The notes below the pieces were generated by a model, which had not been told where the DNA came from, made no database searches, and was given only the letters and a program-made list of their open reading frames with translations. Below, piece by piece: positions 17,669 to 26,515 of a DNA stretch of 64,000 nt. This DNA comes from Allomuricauda sp. F6463D. GTDB lineage: Bacteria > Bacteroidota > Bacteroidia > Flavobacteriales > Flavobacteriaceae. The position numbers and the translations under genes are program-made. Positions within the stretch are counted from its first letter, which is position 1. Each line of letters starts with the position of its first letter. The stretch is taken from positions 248,001 through 312,000 of the forward strand of contig NZ_JALKAN010000002.1 of the NCBI RefSeq assembly GCF_023015965.1. Direction: 5' to 3'.

Positions 17669-19648
17669 AAACCGTTTCTTATGGACTTGGTCTCCTTCTT
17701 TATTATAGTATCGCCAAGTCCCCACTTGTTCATCGTTTCGAAAGCGGCCACGGATTTTTCGGGTCCCGTCGGGATAATACACTTCATAATTCCCATGTTT
17801 CAACCCATCTTTTAGTTCAACTTCAAACCTGATGTTTCCGTTGGCATATTTTCTACTGAACGATTTGGCATTTAAATCGGTTGGATATATAGGGGCCAGA
17901 TTAAAAACAGCATCTGTAATTTCTGATGGAGCTGTACGCTGGTTTTTTGGTTTTGATGCGGTAGTGTTTTTTGGAACGTTAATGGCCTTCTTTACTTCTT
18001 CCACATCTTGATAGTTCAAAACCAATCGACTTTCGAACATATCATCTTCAGGAGTTAATTGCAATCCTACCTGTGGAAAACAAACGATAAAATCCATGTT
18101 CTTGCGCATCTTCTTTTTGGTAGGAGCATCGGCCAAGGCAAACATTGAATCAAACAACAAAGGAACATTACTGTACATAAACATGGTGGATTCCGAATCA
18201 AATTTTTGCTCAAACTTTCTAAATTCCTCTGAAGTGGCAAGCGTTTCGCCCTCCAGAACTTTGTCAATTATTCCCTTTAGGGTATTGGGATTATCACTAA
18301 AGACGACATTGTCATCAATTTGGGTAAAATAGGGTTTGTCAAACTCATTGAACCTGCCGCCAAGCAAGATTTTAAAAAAACCTTTAATGGACAAAAAATT
18401 GATTTCGTAGTCCTTATAATTTACCGCTTTGAACTTTACGGGTGTTTTTTTACGAATTTGTTCCAATATAAAATCCAAGTTTGATTTTGCATCTGCCGAA
18501 TCTTTGGTCTTTAGCACAAGTGCCATGTCATTTTTTTCCTTGGTAATTGGGGATTGAATTTGAAGCATAGCAATTTCATCACCGATCCAACTGATGAAGT
18601 TCTCTTTCACATCAATTTTAAGGAATTTTTCCACCTTGGCTATTCCTTCCTGGTAGGTCTCGAACTGCTCGGGGTCGTTTTGCTGAACCACCTCAAAATT
18701 CTCGTAAAATTCAGAAAAACTATCAAAACCATAACTTATATAAAGTGCCGTGCTCTTTGGTGCAATTTTAGGAATGGAACGTTTCGCCGTACCAGATTTT
18801 TGAAGTGCCTCCAAGTAATATTCGTTCACAGCGCTTATGTTGGTATACCCATTGGCCGTTAGGGTGCTGTTTTCGTCCAAGTCAAAATAGAAGCCTGAGA
18901 ACAAAAAGTTTTCGCTCACCCGCTTTACCCAGTCGGAAGGTTTGTCGGTGTATTGTTTTATATAATTATCAAAATAATGGTATTGCACATACATTCTGAA
19001 CAGATCTTCGTGCCCCACCTTTTGGTTGACCTCCAAAAAATTGAGATTTCTCCCCAGCACAGGCTCATGGTATTCATCTATGGAAGCTTCGACCAACGTA
19101 TGGGTATACGAGGCCACCAATTGATTTTTGATAAAAGCCATATACAAGGTTTCCTTGCTGTCCCTATCGTGTGCTTCTAAAATTTCGTGTTCGTGATAGG
19201 TTCGCTTACTCAGTACATACCCGTCATCCAATAAAGTGTTCAGATAAGTCTTGAGCAATTGTAGTTTGGCAATTCGTTTAAGGTCCAGCACATAAAAAAT
19301 CCCGTAATCTTTGGGTGAGATCATGTGAATAGAGATGAAGAGAGAACGATCATCAAAAAACTCGAACAACTTGTGGTTTTCGCTGAACACGGTGTCTACC
19401 CGTTGAATGTTTTCGGTAAGCTCCGAAAAGTAGTCGTTCTTTTTTAAGTGGTGCCAAGCTTCACTCTCACTGATTTTTTCCCAACTTTTCACGGGCTGTT
19501 CCGATTCAATGATGAAAACAGCATCCTTTGGAATTAGATAAATGGATTGTAGATTGGTCTTTGGCGAGAGCACAAAAATATAGGCCAAATAGCACAGGTA
19601 GAGTACCAATAGGGCCAAAAAACTGTAAAAAATCCTTTTTTTGGTCAT
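17666..19648 (-). CDS. Membrane-anchored conserved protein with C-terminal YwqK/MORN-like repeats
   Basis: 660 residues, not assigned to a characterised family. One N-terminal membrane helix (about residues 6-28, FYSFLALLVLYLCYLAYIF) with no cleavage site, then a large mixed region that most likely lies in the periplasm (LIPKDAVFIIESEQPVKSWE; a DUF3352-like character of repeated alpha/beta units is possible but unproven). The last 60 residues contain two toxin-antitoxin YwqK/MORN-type repeats: GLKHGNYEVYYPDGTRK and GRFRNDEQVGTWRYYNKEG. The stop codon is part of REP element B. Function unknown. Confidence 0.8.
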   Translation of the reverse strand: MTKKRIFYSFLALLVLYLCYLAYIFVLSPKTNLQSIYLIPKDAVFIIESEQPVKSWEKISESEAWHHLKKNDYFSELTENIQRVDTVFSENHKLFEFFDDRSLFISIHMISPKDYGIFYVLDLKRIAKLQLLKTYLNTLLDDGYVLSKRTYHEHEILEAHDRDSKETLYMAFIKNQLVASYTHTLVEASIDEYHEPVLGRNLNFLEVNQKVGHEDLFRMYVQYHYFDNYIKQYTDKPSDWVKRVSENFLFSGFYFDLDENSTLTANGYTNISAVNEYYLEALQKSGTAKRSIPKIAPKSTALYISYGFDSFSEFYENFEVVQQNDPEQFETYQEGIAKVEKFLKIDVKENFISWIGDEIAMLQIQSPITKEKNDMALVLKTKDSADAKSNLDFILEQIRKKTPVKFKAVNYKDYEINFLSIKGFFKILLGGRFNEFDKPYFTQIDDNVVFSDNPNTLKGIIDKVLEGETLATSEEFRKFEQKFDSESTMFMYSNVPLLFDSMFALADAPTKKKMRKNMDFIVCFPQVGLQLTPEDDMFESRLVLNYQDVEEVKKAINVPKNTTASKPKNQRTAPSEITDAVFNLAPIYPTDLNAKSFSRKYANGNIRFEVELKDGLKHGNYEVYYPDGTRKIRGRFRNDEQVGTWRYYNKEGDQVHKKRF

Positions 19649-19720
19649 TTTTCCAAAAAGTGTCTCAATCTAAAACGAAGAAGATTACATTTTAGTTTAG
19701 ATCAAGAAAAGGAATGTTTT

Positions 19721-20380
19721 TTATAAGGCTTTTAAATCTTTAATGGTCTTGAAAGCGACATCCACCTGCTCATCGTTCACCAAAATAGTAAACTCATTGG
19801 TGGTGGATATTACTTCGTATAAAACAATACCTTCCCAAGCCAATCGTTGGAATATAAAGTAATAGATTCCAGGAACCGAAACATTTTCCGCAGGTAACTT
19901 AACCGTGATTGACGAAAGGCCTTCCGCTTTTTGGGTACACCGCTCCATTTTAAAATAATTTTCCACCACAGAGTCCAACACATTGCTGATCACGATATTG
20001 ATTTCGTTCACACCTCGTGAAGAGGTGTAAAAAACATCTTGGTTTGCATTTACTTCTTCCAACAATCTAGCTTGTTGCTGTAATATGGTATCCGATGCTA
20101 AAAAAGTATAATCAGTAAGATTGGAACGCACTGTGATCTCCCCAATATTTTTTAGCACTTTTACAATCTTGTGGGTGGCTCGAAATTCCAAATCATCGGA
20201 AAGACGCTTTAGCGCCATTACAATAGCGCCATCTTTCACATCTTTTCCCAATTCTTCGGCAATCTCTGGTTTTATCTGCCTAGATAAAGAAGTTAAATTA
20301 ATAATGCCCTGTGCTAAAGCGGTTTGCAAAAATGGCTTTTTCTTGATGTAATGCTCAACTACTGCGGATATAGTTTTCAT
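19721..20380 (-). CDS. ACT-domain-like regulatory protein
   Basis: 219 residues, cytosolic. The N-terminal half is helical (VVEHYIKKKPFLQTALAQG; AIVMALKRLSDDL) and the second half looks like two ACT-type beta-alpha-beta units (LSSITVKLPAENVSVPGIYYFIFQ; IVLYEVISTTNEFTILV). ACT domains bind amino acids and regulate enzymes; database copies in flavobacteria are sometimes called aspartate kinase, but no kinase motif is present here. It has its own perfect promoter. Ligand and target unknown. Confidence 0.75.
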   Translation of the reverse strand: MKTISAVVEHYIKKKPFLQTALAQGIINLTSLSRQIKPEIAEELGKDVKDGAIVMALKRLSDDLEFRATHKIVKVLKNIGEITVRSNLTDYTFLASDTILQQQARLLEEVNANQDVFYTSSRGVNEINIVISNVLDSVVENYFKMERCTQKAEGLSSITVKLPAENVSVPGIYYFIFQRLAWEGIVLYEVISTTNEFTILVNDEQVDVAFKTIKDLKAL

Positions 20381-20399
20381 CTTTTGGTTGGTTTTTGAA

Positions 20400-20430
20400 C
20401 AAAAATAACATATTGTTACAAAACAAACAA
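20400..20430 (-). promoter_or_regulatory. Promoter of ACT-like gene (TTG -N20- TATTTTTG)
   Basis: Minus-strand -7 box TATTTTTG (20400-20407) with TTG (complement of CAA 20428-20430) exactly 20 bp upstream; 19 bp from box to ATG at 20380. Confidence 0.7.
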
Positions 20431-20434
20431 ATGG

Positions 20435-20794
20435 TTAAAAATGATAAAATGCATTTTCAAAGTGCTCAATTTCAAAATCATCCCCTTTTTTCACAACCGT
20501 AATTACATCAAACCTAACCTCAACATCACTATCCATTTGTTCTACATAGTGGTTGGCCGCCATGGTTAAAAGCTTTACTTTTTTCGGGGTGATTACATTT
20601 GAAATATCCTCTAAAAACCCCGTATTTCTGGCCTTTACCTCAACTATCACCACGTAATTATTTTTCTGCGCAATGATGTCTATTTCAGCATGGAGATAGC
20701 GATAGTTTCGTTCAAGAATTTTATAACCTCTATCCAACAAAAAAGTAGTCGCTTTTTGCTCACCGAGTTTCCCAAAGTTGTTATGATTTCCCAT
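20435..20794 (-). CDS. yraN: YraN/UPF0102 family nuclease-fold protein
   Basis: 119 residues from ATG 20794 (MGNHNNFGKLGEQKA), the usual family start; six further upstream codons are open but unlikely. The restriction-endonuclease-like core is clear: GEQKATTFLLDRGYKILERN, the metal site EIDIIAQ and EVKAR (E-x-K). The family is predicted to act on DNA, perhaps Holliday junctions, without firm proof. It sits upstream of the ACT-like gene, same strand. Confidence 0.9.
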   Translation of the reverse strand: MGNHNNFGKLGEQKATTFLLDRGYKILERNYRYLHAEIDIIAQKNNYVVIVEVKARNTGFLEDISNVITPKKVKLLTMAANHYVEQMDSDVEVRFDVITVVKKGDDFEIEHFENAFYHF

Positions 20795-20967
20795 AGAATT
20801 TGTAAAAATCAAAAAAAAATATGCATTTCATCGAAAAATTTGGTCGTTCATGGACTTTAAAACGTTAAGATTGTACTTTGTTGGCTCAATTGAACCACAC
20901 CCAACACTAGCATAAACATATAGTTGCCTCAAAACTATGATGTACTTAATTAACGCCAGACATTGCT

Positions 20968-22479
20968 ATGGAGTACTTTATCAATTGTAATTCCTCAACC
21001 TTGGCGCCGTATACTACTCCATTGGATGAGTTGCGTGCGGCCCACTTGTACAGAAGGCTAGGTTTTAGCGCCTCTGTACAAACCATTAATAATGCTGTTG
21101 GACAAACAGCGGGTTCTCTCGTAGACAACATAATAGATCAAGCTCTAACAACCCCAACCATTCCTGCACCCGTATGGGCAGATTGGACCAATGCAGATTA
21201 CCCAGCAGATGATGATCTGGCCGGTCAGTTGCGAAGAGCGCAAATAGATGATATTACCACGGCTTACGGGAATGCCTTGGTTGATAATGAACTATTGGAT
21301 AGGTTGAGCTTTTTTTGGAGCAATCATTTTGTAACTCAATTACAGACCTATAATTGTCCTCAGTTTTTATTTTATTATATCAATTGTTTACAGCAGAACG
21401 CTTTGGGCAATTTTAAAATCTTTACCAGCGAAATCGGACTAACCAGTGCAATGCTCTACTATTTGGATGGTGTTCGCAACCGTGGAAACAATCCCAATGA
21501 GAACTATGCGCGTGAGCTATATGAATTGTTCACCTTGGGGGAGGGAAATAATTATACGGAGGACGATATCATTGAAACAGCAAAAGCTATTTCCGGATAT
21601 ACCGAACGCGGTGAAGAAGGTTGTACCCAGGTCACCTTTAACCCGGAGGATTTTAATACCGAAAACAAGACCATATTTGGACAAACTGGCAACTGGGGCT
21701 ATGATGATGTCATGGATATTCTTTTTGCCCAAAGAACAGATGAAATTGGTTGGTTCATCTGTAAAAAGTTGTATGAATTCTTTGTCCATCCCGATTCAAC
21801 CAACGATGATGGAGGAATTGCTCCCCAAATAATAGATGGTCTAGCTCAGACCTTTATCAGCAGTGGCTTTGAAATTGCACCAGTTTTGCGACAGCTATTT
21901 AAAAGTCAACACTTTTTTGATGAAACCGCTATAGGCGTAATCATCAAAAGTCCTGCAGATCTATATTTCAACTTTTTAAAAGAAACCGGTTTCTCATATG
22001 ATGATGGAACTATTACGAATATGATCGATTCGTGCGCCTTAATCGGTCAAGATTTTTTTGAACCACCAGAAGTGGAAGGTTGGCAACGTGACCGGCAATG
22101 GATCAATACAAATTCTATGATCGGTCGATGGTTGACCATGGAAGTTTTTATTGATCGCTTTTTTCAAAATGACCCAGAGGAGTTCAGAACCTTGGCTATG
22201 AACGCGGTCGGTGCGGCCAACAGCAATACCAGTAATCCAGAAATAGTGGTTACGGCATTGGTGAACAAGTTTACACCAAAGGGCCTTTTGACGGATGCTG
22301 ATTTTGAAAAGGCCATGGACGCCTTCAAAATTGATGATGTACCCGAGGAATATTACTCTACAGACTATATTCCAGGCGGTAACGGATGGTGGGTTCTTTC
22401 CTCAAGTATGGAAGTTCCTACCCAAGTCTATGTTTTATTGCGTCATCTATCCAGAGAACCCGAATTTCAACTTAAATAA
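20968..22479 (+). CDS. DUF1800 family protein
   Basis: 503 residues, DUF1800. Typical N-terminal motif LRAAHLYRRLGFSAS, LLDRLSFFWSNHFVT, and the ENYARELYELFTLGEG helix with KAISGY after it are family hallmarks. DUF1800 proteins are almost always encoded next to a DUF1501 protein, as here (10 bp gap). No signal peptide is visible, so export, if any, is unexplained; a start further upstream is not available in frame. Function of the pair is unknown; association with cell-surface polymer processing has been suggested only from context. Confidence 0.9.
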   Translation: MEYFINCNSSTLAPYTTPLDELRAAHLYRRLGFSASVQTINNAVGQTAGSLVDNIIDQALTTPTIPAPVWADWTNADYPADDDLAGQLRRAQIDDITTAYGNALVDNELLDRLSFFWSNHFVTQLQTYNCPQFLFYYINCLQQNALGNFKIFTSEIGLTSAMLYYLDGVRNRGNNPNENYARELYELFTLGEGNNYTEDDIIETAKAISGYTERGEEGCTQVTFNPEDFNTENKTIFGQTGNWGYDDVMDILFAQRTDEIGWFICKKLYEFFVHPDSTNDDGGIAPQIIDGLAQTFISSGFEIAPVLRQLFKSQHFFDETAIGVIIKSPADLYFNFLKETGFSYDDGTITNMIDSCALIGQDFFEPPEVEGWQRDRQWINTNSMIGRWLTMEVFIDRFFQNDPEEFRTLAMNAVGAANSNTSNPEIVVTALVNKFTPKGLLTDADFEKAMDAFKIDDVPEEYYSTDYIPGGNGWWVLSSSMEVPTQVYVLLRHLSREPEFQLK

Positions 22480-22489
22480 CCCCAACACC

Positions 22490-24205
22490 ATGTGCGACAA
22501 TCACCACACCCACGATACATCCCCACACAAAGGCATTGAACACGAAGGACATGACTTGGAACATAAAAAATGGAGCAGACGATCCTTTGTCCAAGCCTTG
22601 GGCATTGCCGGTTCCGGTTCCATGTTTTTGGGAAGTAATCTAATCTCAGCCTCTGCCCCATCACCACTTACTGCGGCAGTTGCGGCAGCGGAGACCGATA
22701 ATATCCTAGTCTTGATTCGACTATCAGGTGGAAATGACGGGCTCAGTACCGTGATTCCCATCCAACAATATGACAGTTATGCCAATGCAAGGCCCAATAT
22801 TTATATTCCAGAAAGTAAGGTCCTAAAACTTACGGACGATTTTGGGGTTCCCACTTATATGAGTGCCTTGGAACCTTTATGGGGCGATGGACAGTTTAAA
22901 GCTGTTCACGGAGTAGGCTACGAAAACCAAAGTCTGTCCCATTTTACCGGATCCGATATTTTTGCCAACACCGATTTGGAAACAACAGGATTCTCTGGAG
23001 AGAATACCGGATGGATGGGCAGGCATTTTGAAGATCTTTACCCAGACTACCTGATTAATCCACCAGCTTCACCGGCCGCCATCCAGATTGGAAACTTGTC
23101 CAACTTGGTCTTCCAAGGAGAAGAAACCAACTATGCCTTCGTGACCAATAATGTGGATCAGTTGGAACAAATTGCGCAAACAGGCCTTTTTTACGACGTT
23201 GATGCAGAAACCCCATTTGACAATTGTATGTACGGCGATCAACTTAGGTTTCTACGCGGGGTTGCCAATACCACCTATGAATATGCAGGAACCATTCATG
23301 AGGCCTATATGGCCGGTCAAAACCAAGTAGAGTACCAGGACAACGGTTTTGCAAGACAATTGGCACTTTTGGCACGTCTGATCAAGGGAAATTTGGGCAC
23401 CAAAGTTTATATGATATCCTTGGGAGGATTTGATACACACGGTAATCAGCCCGAAGTACATGAACGTTTAATGTCCAATTTGTCGGTAGCCATCAATAAC
23501 TTTTACGAAGATCTTGCATTCACCGAACAAGATGACAATGTACTAAGCATGACCTTCTCAGAATTTGGCCGTAGGATTTTTGAAAACGGTTCCAATGGTA
23601 CGGATCACGGAAAGGCAGCTCCAACGTTATTTTTTGGGTCCGGATTGAGTGGAAGTGCATTTGTAGGAGACCACCCATCCTTGGATGAACCCAATAACAG
23701 AGGGAACCTAGAGTACACCATGGATTTTAGAAATCTATACGGTACCGTTTTGGCAGAATGGCTTTGTGTACCCAGAGCATCCGTGGAAAAACATTTATTG
23801 GGACACCCCTACCAAGCTATTGACCTAGGCTTTAATTGTAGTGGCGAAACTTTCGATGATATTGCCATGGACAACGATCCACCCATTTTACCAGAAACAC
23901 CTCCAAGTCAAGACCCCAATGACCCGAATATTGACATTCTTGATGGCATAGTACATACACCCTATTATCCGCAATCCAGTGCGCCACACATTCACTTGGA
24001 AATGCCCGTGTCAGCACATGTCGACATTGAACTCTTCAATATTTTGGGACAACGAGTAGGAACTCTTTACAACCAAATAATGTTGGAAGGCGAATTGGAC
24101 ATTAATATTCGTGAGCAAATGCGCGATAGTTTATCCACAGGAAAATACATTTATCGGATTTCTGTAGGAGATAAAAAAATGAGTAAATCAGTAATGATTT
24201 CTTAA
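22490..24205 (+). CDS. DUF1501 protein with Tat signal and type IX secretion C-terminal domain
   Basis: 571 residues from ATG 22490. The first 27 residues are His-rich (CDNHHTHDTSPHKGIEHEGH), followed by a twin-arginine motif SRRSFVQALGIAGSGSMF. The DUF1501 domain (alkaline-phosphatase/sulfatase-like superfamily) covers about residues 70-430 (LVLIRLSGGNDGLSTVIP; SLGGFDTHGNQ; MTFSEFGRRI). The last 70 residues are a type A T9SS sorting domain: VDIELFNILGQRVGTLYN ... GKYIYRISVGDKKMSKSVMIS. Thus it is predicted to cross the inner membrane folded, via Tat, and be placed on the cell surface by T9SS. Pairs with the DUF1800 gene. Confidence 0.92.
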   Translation: MCDNHHTHDTSPHKGIEHEGHDLEHKKWSRRSFVQALGIAGSGSMFLGSNLISASAPSPLTAAVAAAETDNILVLIRLSGGNDGLSTVIPIQQYDSYANARPNIYIPESKVLKLTDDFGVPTYMSALEPLWGDGQFKAVHGVGYENQSLSHFTGSDIFANTDLETTGFSGENTGWMGRHFEDLYPDYLINPPASPAAIQIGNLSNLVFQGEETNYAFVTNNVDQLEQIAQTGLFYDVDAETPFDNCMYGDQLRFLRGVANTTYEYAGTIHEAYMAGQNQVEYQDNGFARQLALLARLIKGNLGTKVYMISLGGFDTHGNQPEVHERLMSNLSVAINNFYEDLAFTEQDDNVLSMTFSEFGRRIFENGSNGTDHGKAAPTLFFGSGLSGSAFVGDHPSLDEPNNRGNLEYTMDFRNLYGTVLAEWLCVPRASVEKHLLGHPYQAIDLGFNCSGETFDDIAMDNDPPILPETPPSQDPNDPNIDILDGIVHTPYYPQSSAPHIHLEMPVSAHVDIELFNILGQRVGTLYNQIMLEGELDINIREQMRDSLSTGKYIYRISVGDKKMSKSVMIS

Positions 24206-24234
24206 AGAAACAAGATCGTTTTTATCCATTTTTC

Positions 24235-24298
24235 GGAAACCTTTGATAATGCACCCCTCACCCCAAATAGGGTCGCATTTTTGGAGGTTTCCTTTTTT
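24235..24298 (+). terminator. Long-stem terminator after the DUF1501 gene
   Basis: Outer arms GGAAACCT (from 24235) and AGGTTTCC (to 24292), inner arms AATGC / GCATT, then T6 at 24293-24298. Ends the DUF1800-DUF1501 transcript just before the metG promoter. Confidence 0.8.
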
Positions 24299-24320
24299 AT
24301 GTCCATCCCGTTAAAATCAG

Positions 24321-24328
24321 TATTTTTG
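24321..24328 (+). promoter_or_regulatory. -7 box TATTTTTG for metG
   Basis: Perfect TAnnTTTG 19 bp before the metG ATG; no good TTG at -33. Confidence 0.55.
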
Positions 24329-24347
24329 GGCTTAATTAGAAAATTAC

Positions 24348-26429
24348 ATGGCTCAAGAAACATCACCCGCTAGATATACCATTACCGCAGCACTGCCTTA
24401 CACCAACGGCCCTATTCACATTGGGCATTTGGCTGGCGTTTATGTTCCTGCGGACATTTACTCCCGTTATTTACGCTTAAAAGGAAACGACGTGGCCTTT
24501 GTTTGTGGTAGTGACGAACATGGTGTGGCCATCTCTATGAAGGCTAAAAAAGAAGGTGTCTCTCCAACAGAAATCATAGACAAGTACCATGCAATTATAA
24601 AAAAGTCCTTTTCGGATTTTGGAATTGCATTTGATAATTACTCAAGAACCTCAGCTCAAGTACATCATGATACGGCCTCGGAATTTTTCAAAAAAATGTA
24701 CGAGCAAGGTGATTTTATTGAAGAAGAAACCGAGCAGTTGTATGATGATGAAGCCAAACAATTTTTAGCGGACAGGTTTGTTATCGGTACATGCCCAAAA
24801 TGTGGGCACGAGGAAGCTTATGGTGATCAATGTGAAAATTGTGGGTCGTCTTTAAATGCTACAGACCTCATCAATCCAAAATCCACCATCACAGGTGGTG
24901 TTCCTGTGCTAAAAAAGACCAAACACTGGTTTTTGCCCTTGGATCGTTATGAAGGTTTTCTAAAAGAATGGATCTTGGAAGGCCATAAGGCCGATTGGAA
25001 GCCCAATGTATACGGTCAATGTAAATCTTGGATTGACGAAGGATTGAAACCACGTGCCGTAACCCGTGACCTGGATTGGGGAATTCCCGTTCCCGTGGAA
25101 GGTGGCGATGGAAAAGTACTTTATGTATGGTTCGATGCTCCTATTGGTTACATTTCCTCCACAAAGGAATGGGCCAAGCGTGAAGGAAAGGACTGGAAAC
25201 CCTATTGGATGGGCAAGGACACTAAATTGGTGCACTTTATAGGGAAGGACAACATTGTGTTCCATTGTATTATTTTTCCATGCATGTTAAAGGCAAACGG
25301 CGATTTTATTTTACCGGACAATGTGCCCGCCAATGAGTTCCTTAACTTAGAGGGAAATAAGCTCTCCACATCAAAAAATTGGGCCGTATGGCTGCATGAA
25401 TATTTGGAAGAATTTCCGGATATGCAGGATGTACTTCGCTATACGTTAACGGCAAATGCACCCGAGACCAAGGATAACGATTTTACCTGGAAAGATTTTC
25501 AAGCAAGGAACAACAACGAGTTGGTAGCCATTTTCGGCAATTTTGTAAACCGTGTAACCGTATTGACCCATAAATACTATGATGGTGTAGTTCCTGCTCC
25601 GGGTGAATTTACCGACACCGACTTGGAAACTTTAAAAGCCCTTAAGGGTTACCCCGAAATACTGTCCAATTCATTGGAACGATATCGATTCCGCGAAGGA
25701 AGTCAAGAGTTGATGAATCTGGCCCGTTTAGGGAACAAATATCTCGCAGATGCCGAACCTTGGAAATTGGTAAAGACCGATGAAGAGCGGGTAAAGACCA
25801 TAATGTTCGTAGCACTTCAAATTGCGACAGGATTGGCGGTTCTTAGCGAACCCTTTTTGCCCTTTACGTCTAAGAAATTGAAAGGGATTCTCAATATCCT
25901 TTCGGACGAAGGTGAGAAATCTATTGAATGGGATGATGTCAGCACTAACGACACCTTGCTGTCTGCAGGGCACACCATCAACAAGAGTGAATTGCTCTTC
26001 AGGAAAATCGAGGACAAAGAAATTCAACAACAACTGGACAAATTGGAAGCCACCAAAAAAATCAATGCACAAATGGATAAAGAAGTAGCTCCGCAAAAAG
26101 ATACCATCAGTTTTGATGATTTCTCCAAATTGGATATGCGCGTGGGAACAATCATTGAGGCCGAAAAAATGCCCAAAGCGAACAAACTTTTGGTTTTGAA
26201 AGTGGACACCGGATTGGATACCCGAACCATTGTTTCTGGAATTGCCGAGAGCTTTAAGCCAGAAGAAATTGTAGGCAAAAAGGTGACCGTTTTGGTCAAC
26301 TTGGCTCCCAGAAAATTACGTGGTGTAGAAAGCGAGGGCATGATTTTGATGACTGAGAACAAAGATGGAAAACTCGTTTTTGTAAATCCTGATGAGGATG
26401 GGGTCGAAAATGGGGAGACCATCAATTAA
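24348..26429 (+). CDS. metG: Methionyl-tRNA synthetase
   Basis: 693 residues; charges tRNA-Met. Class I signature HIGH is in [17 protein letters not shown]; the KMSKS loop appears as KLSTS ([14 protein letters not shown]), a usual variant in Bacteroidota. The zinc knuckle [18 protein letters not shown] is complete (four Cys), and the last 110 residues form a C-terminal tRNA-binding EMAP/Trbp111 domain ([18 protein letters not shown]). Length and architecture are normal. Has its own -7 box. Confidence 0.97.
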   Translation: MAQETSPARYTITAALPYTNGPIHIGHLAGVYVPADIYSRYLRLKGNDVAFVCGSDEHGVAISMKAKKEGVSPTEIIDKYHAIIKKSFSDFGIAFDNYSRTSAQVHHDTASEFFKKMYEQGDFIEEETEQLYDDEAKQFLADRFVIGTCPKCGHEEAYGDQCENCGSSLNATDLINPKSTITGGVPVLKKTKHWFLPLDRYEGFLKEWILEGHKADWKPNVYGQCKSWIDEGLKPRAVTRDLDWGIPVPVEGGDGKVLYVWFDAPIGYISSTKEWAKREGKDWKPYWMGKDTKLVHFIGKDNIVFHCIIFPCMLKANGDFILPDNVPANEFLNLEGNKLSTSKNWAVWLHEYLEEFPDMQDVLRYTLTANAPETKDNDFTWKDFQARNNNELVAIFGNFVNRVTVLTHKYYDGVVPAPGEFTDTDLETLKALKGYPEILSNSLERYRFREGSQELMNLARLGNKYLADAEPWKLVKTDEERVKTIMFVALQIATGLAVLSEPFLPFTSKKLKGILNILSDEGEKSIEWDDVSTNDTLLSAGHTINKSELLFRKIEDKEIQQQLDKLEATKKINAQMDKEVAPQKDTISFDDFSKLDMRVGTIIEAEKMPKANKLLVLKVDTGLDTRTIVSGIAESFKPEEIVGKKVTVLVNLAPRKLRGVESEGMILMTENKDGKLVFVNPDEDGVENGETIN

Positions 26430-26515
26430 ACTCTCATGCAACCCAATAAAATATACTTTTTATAGGCAACCCATGTCTATAAAGAGGTTCTAACCTACTT
26501 TAAATTCTAAAAGAA

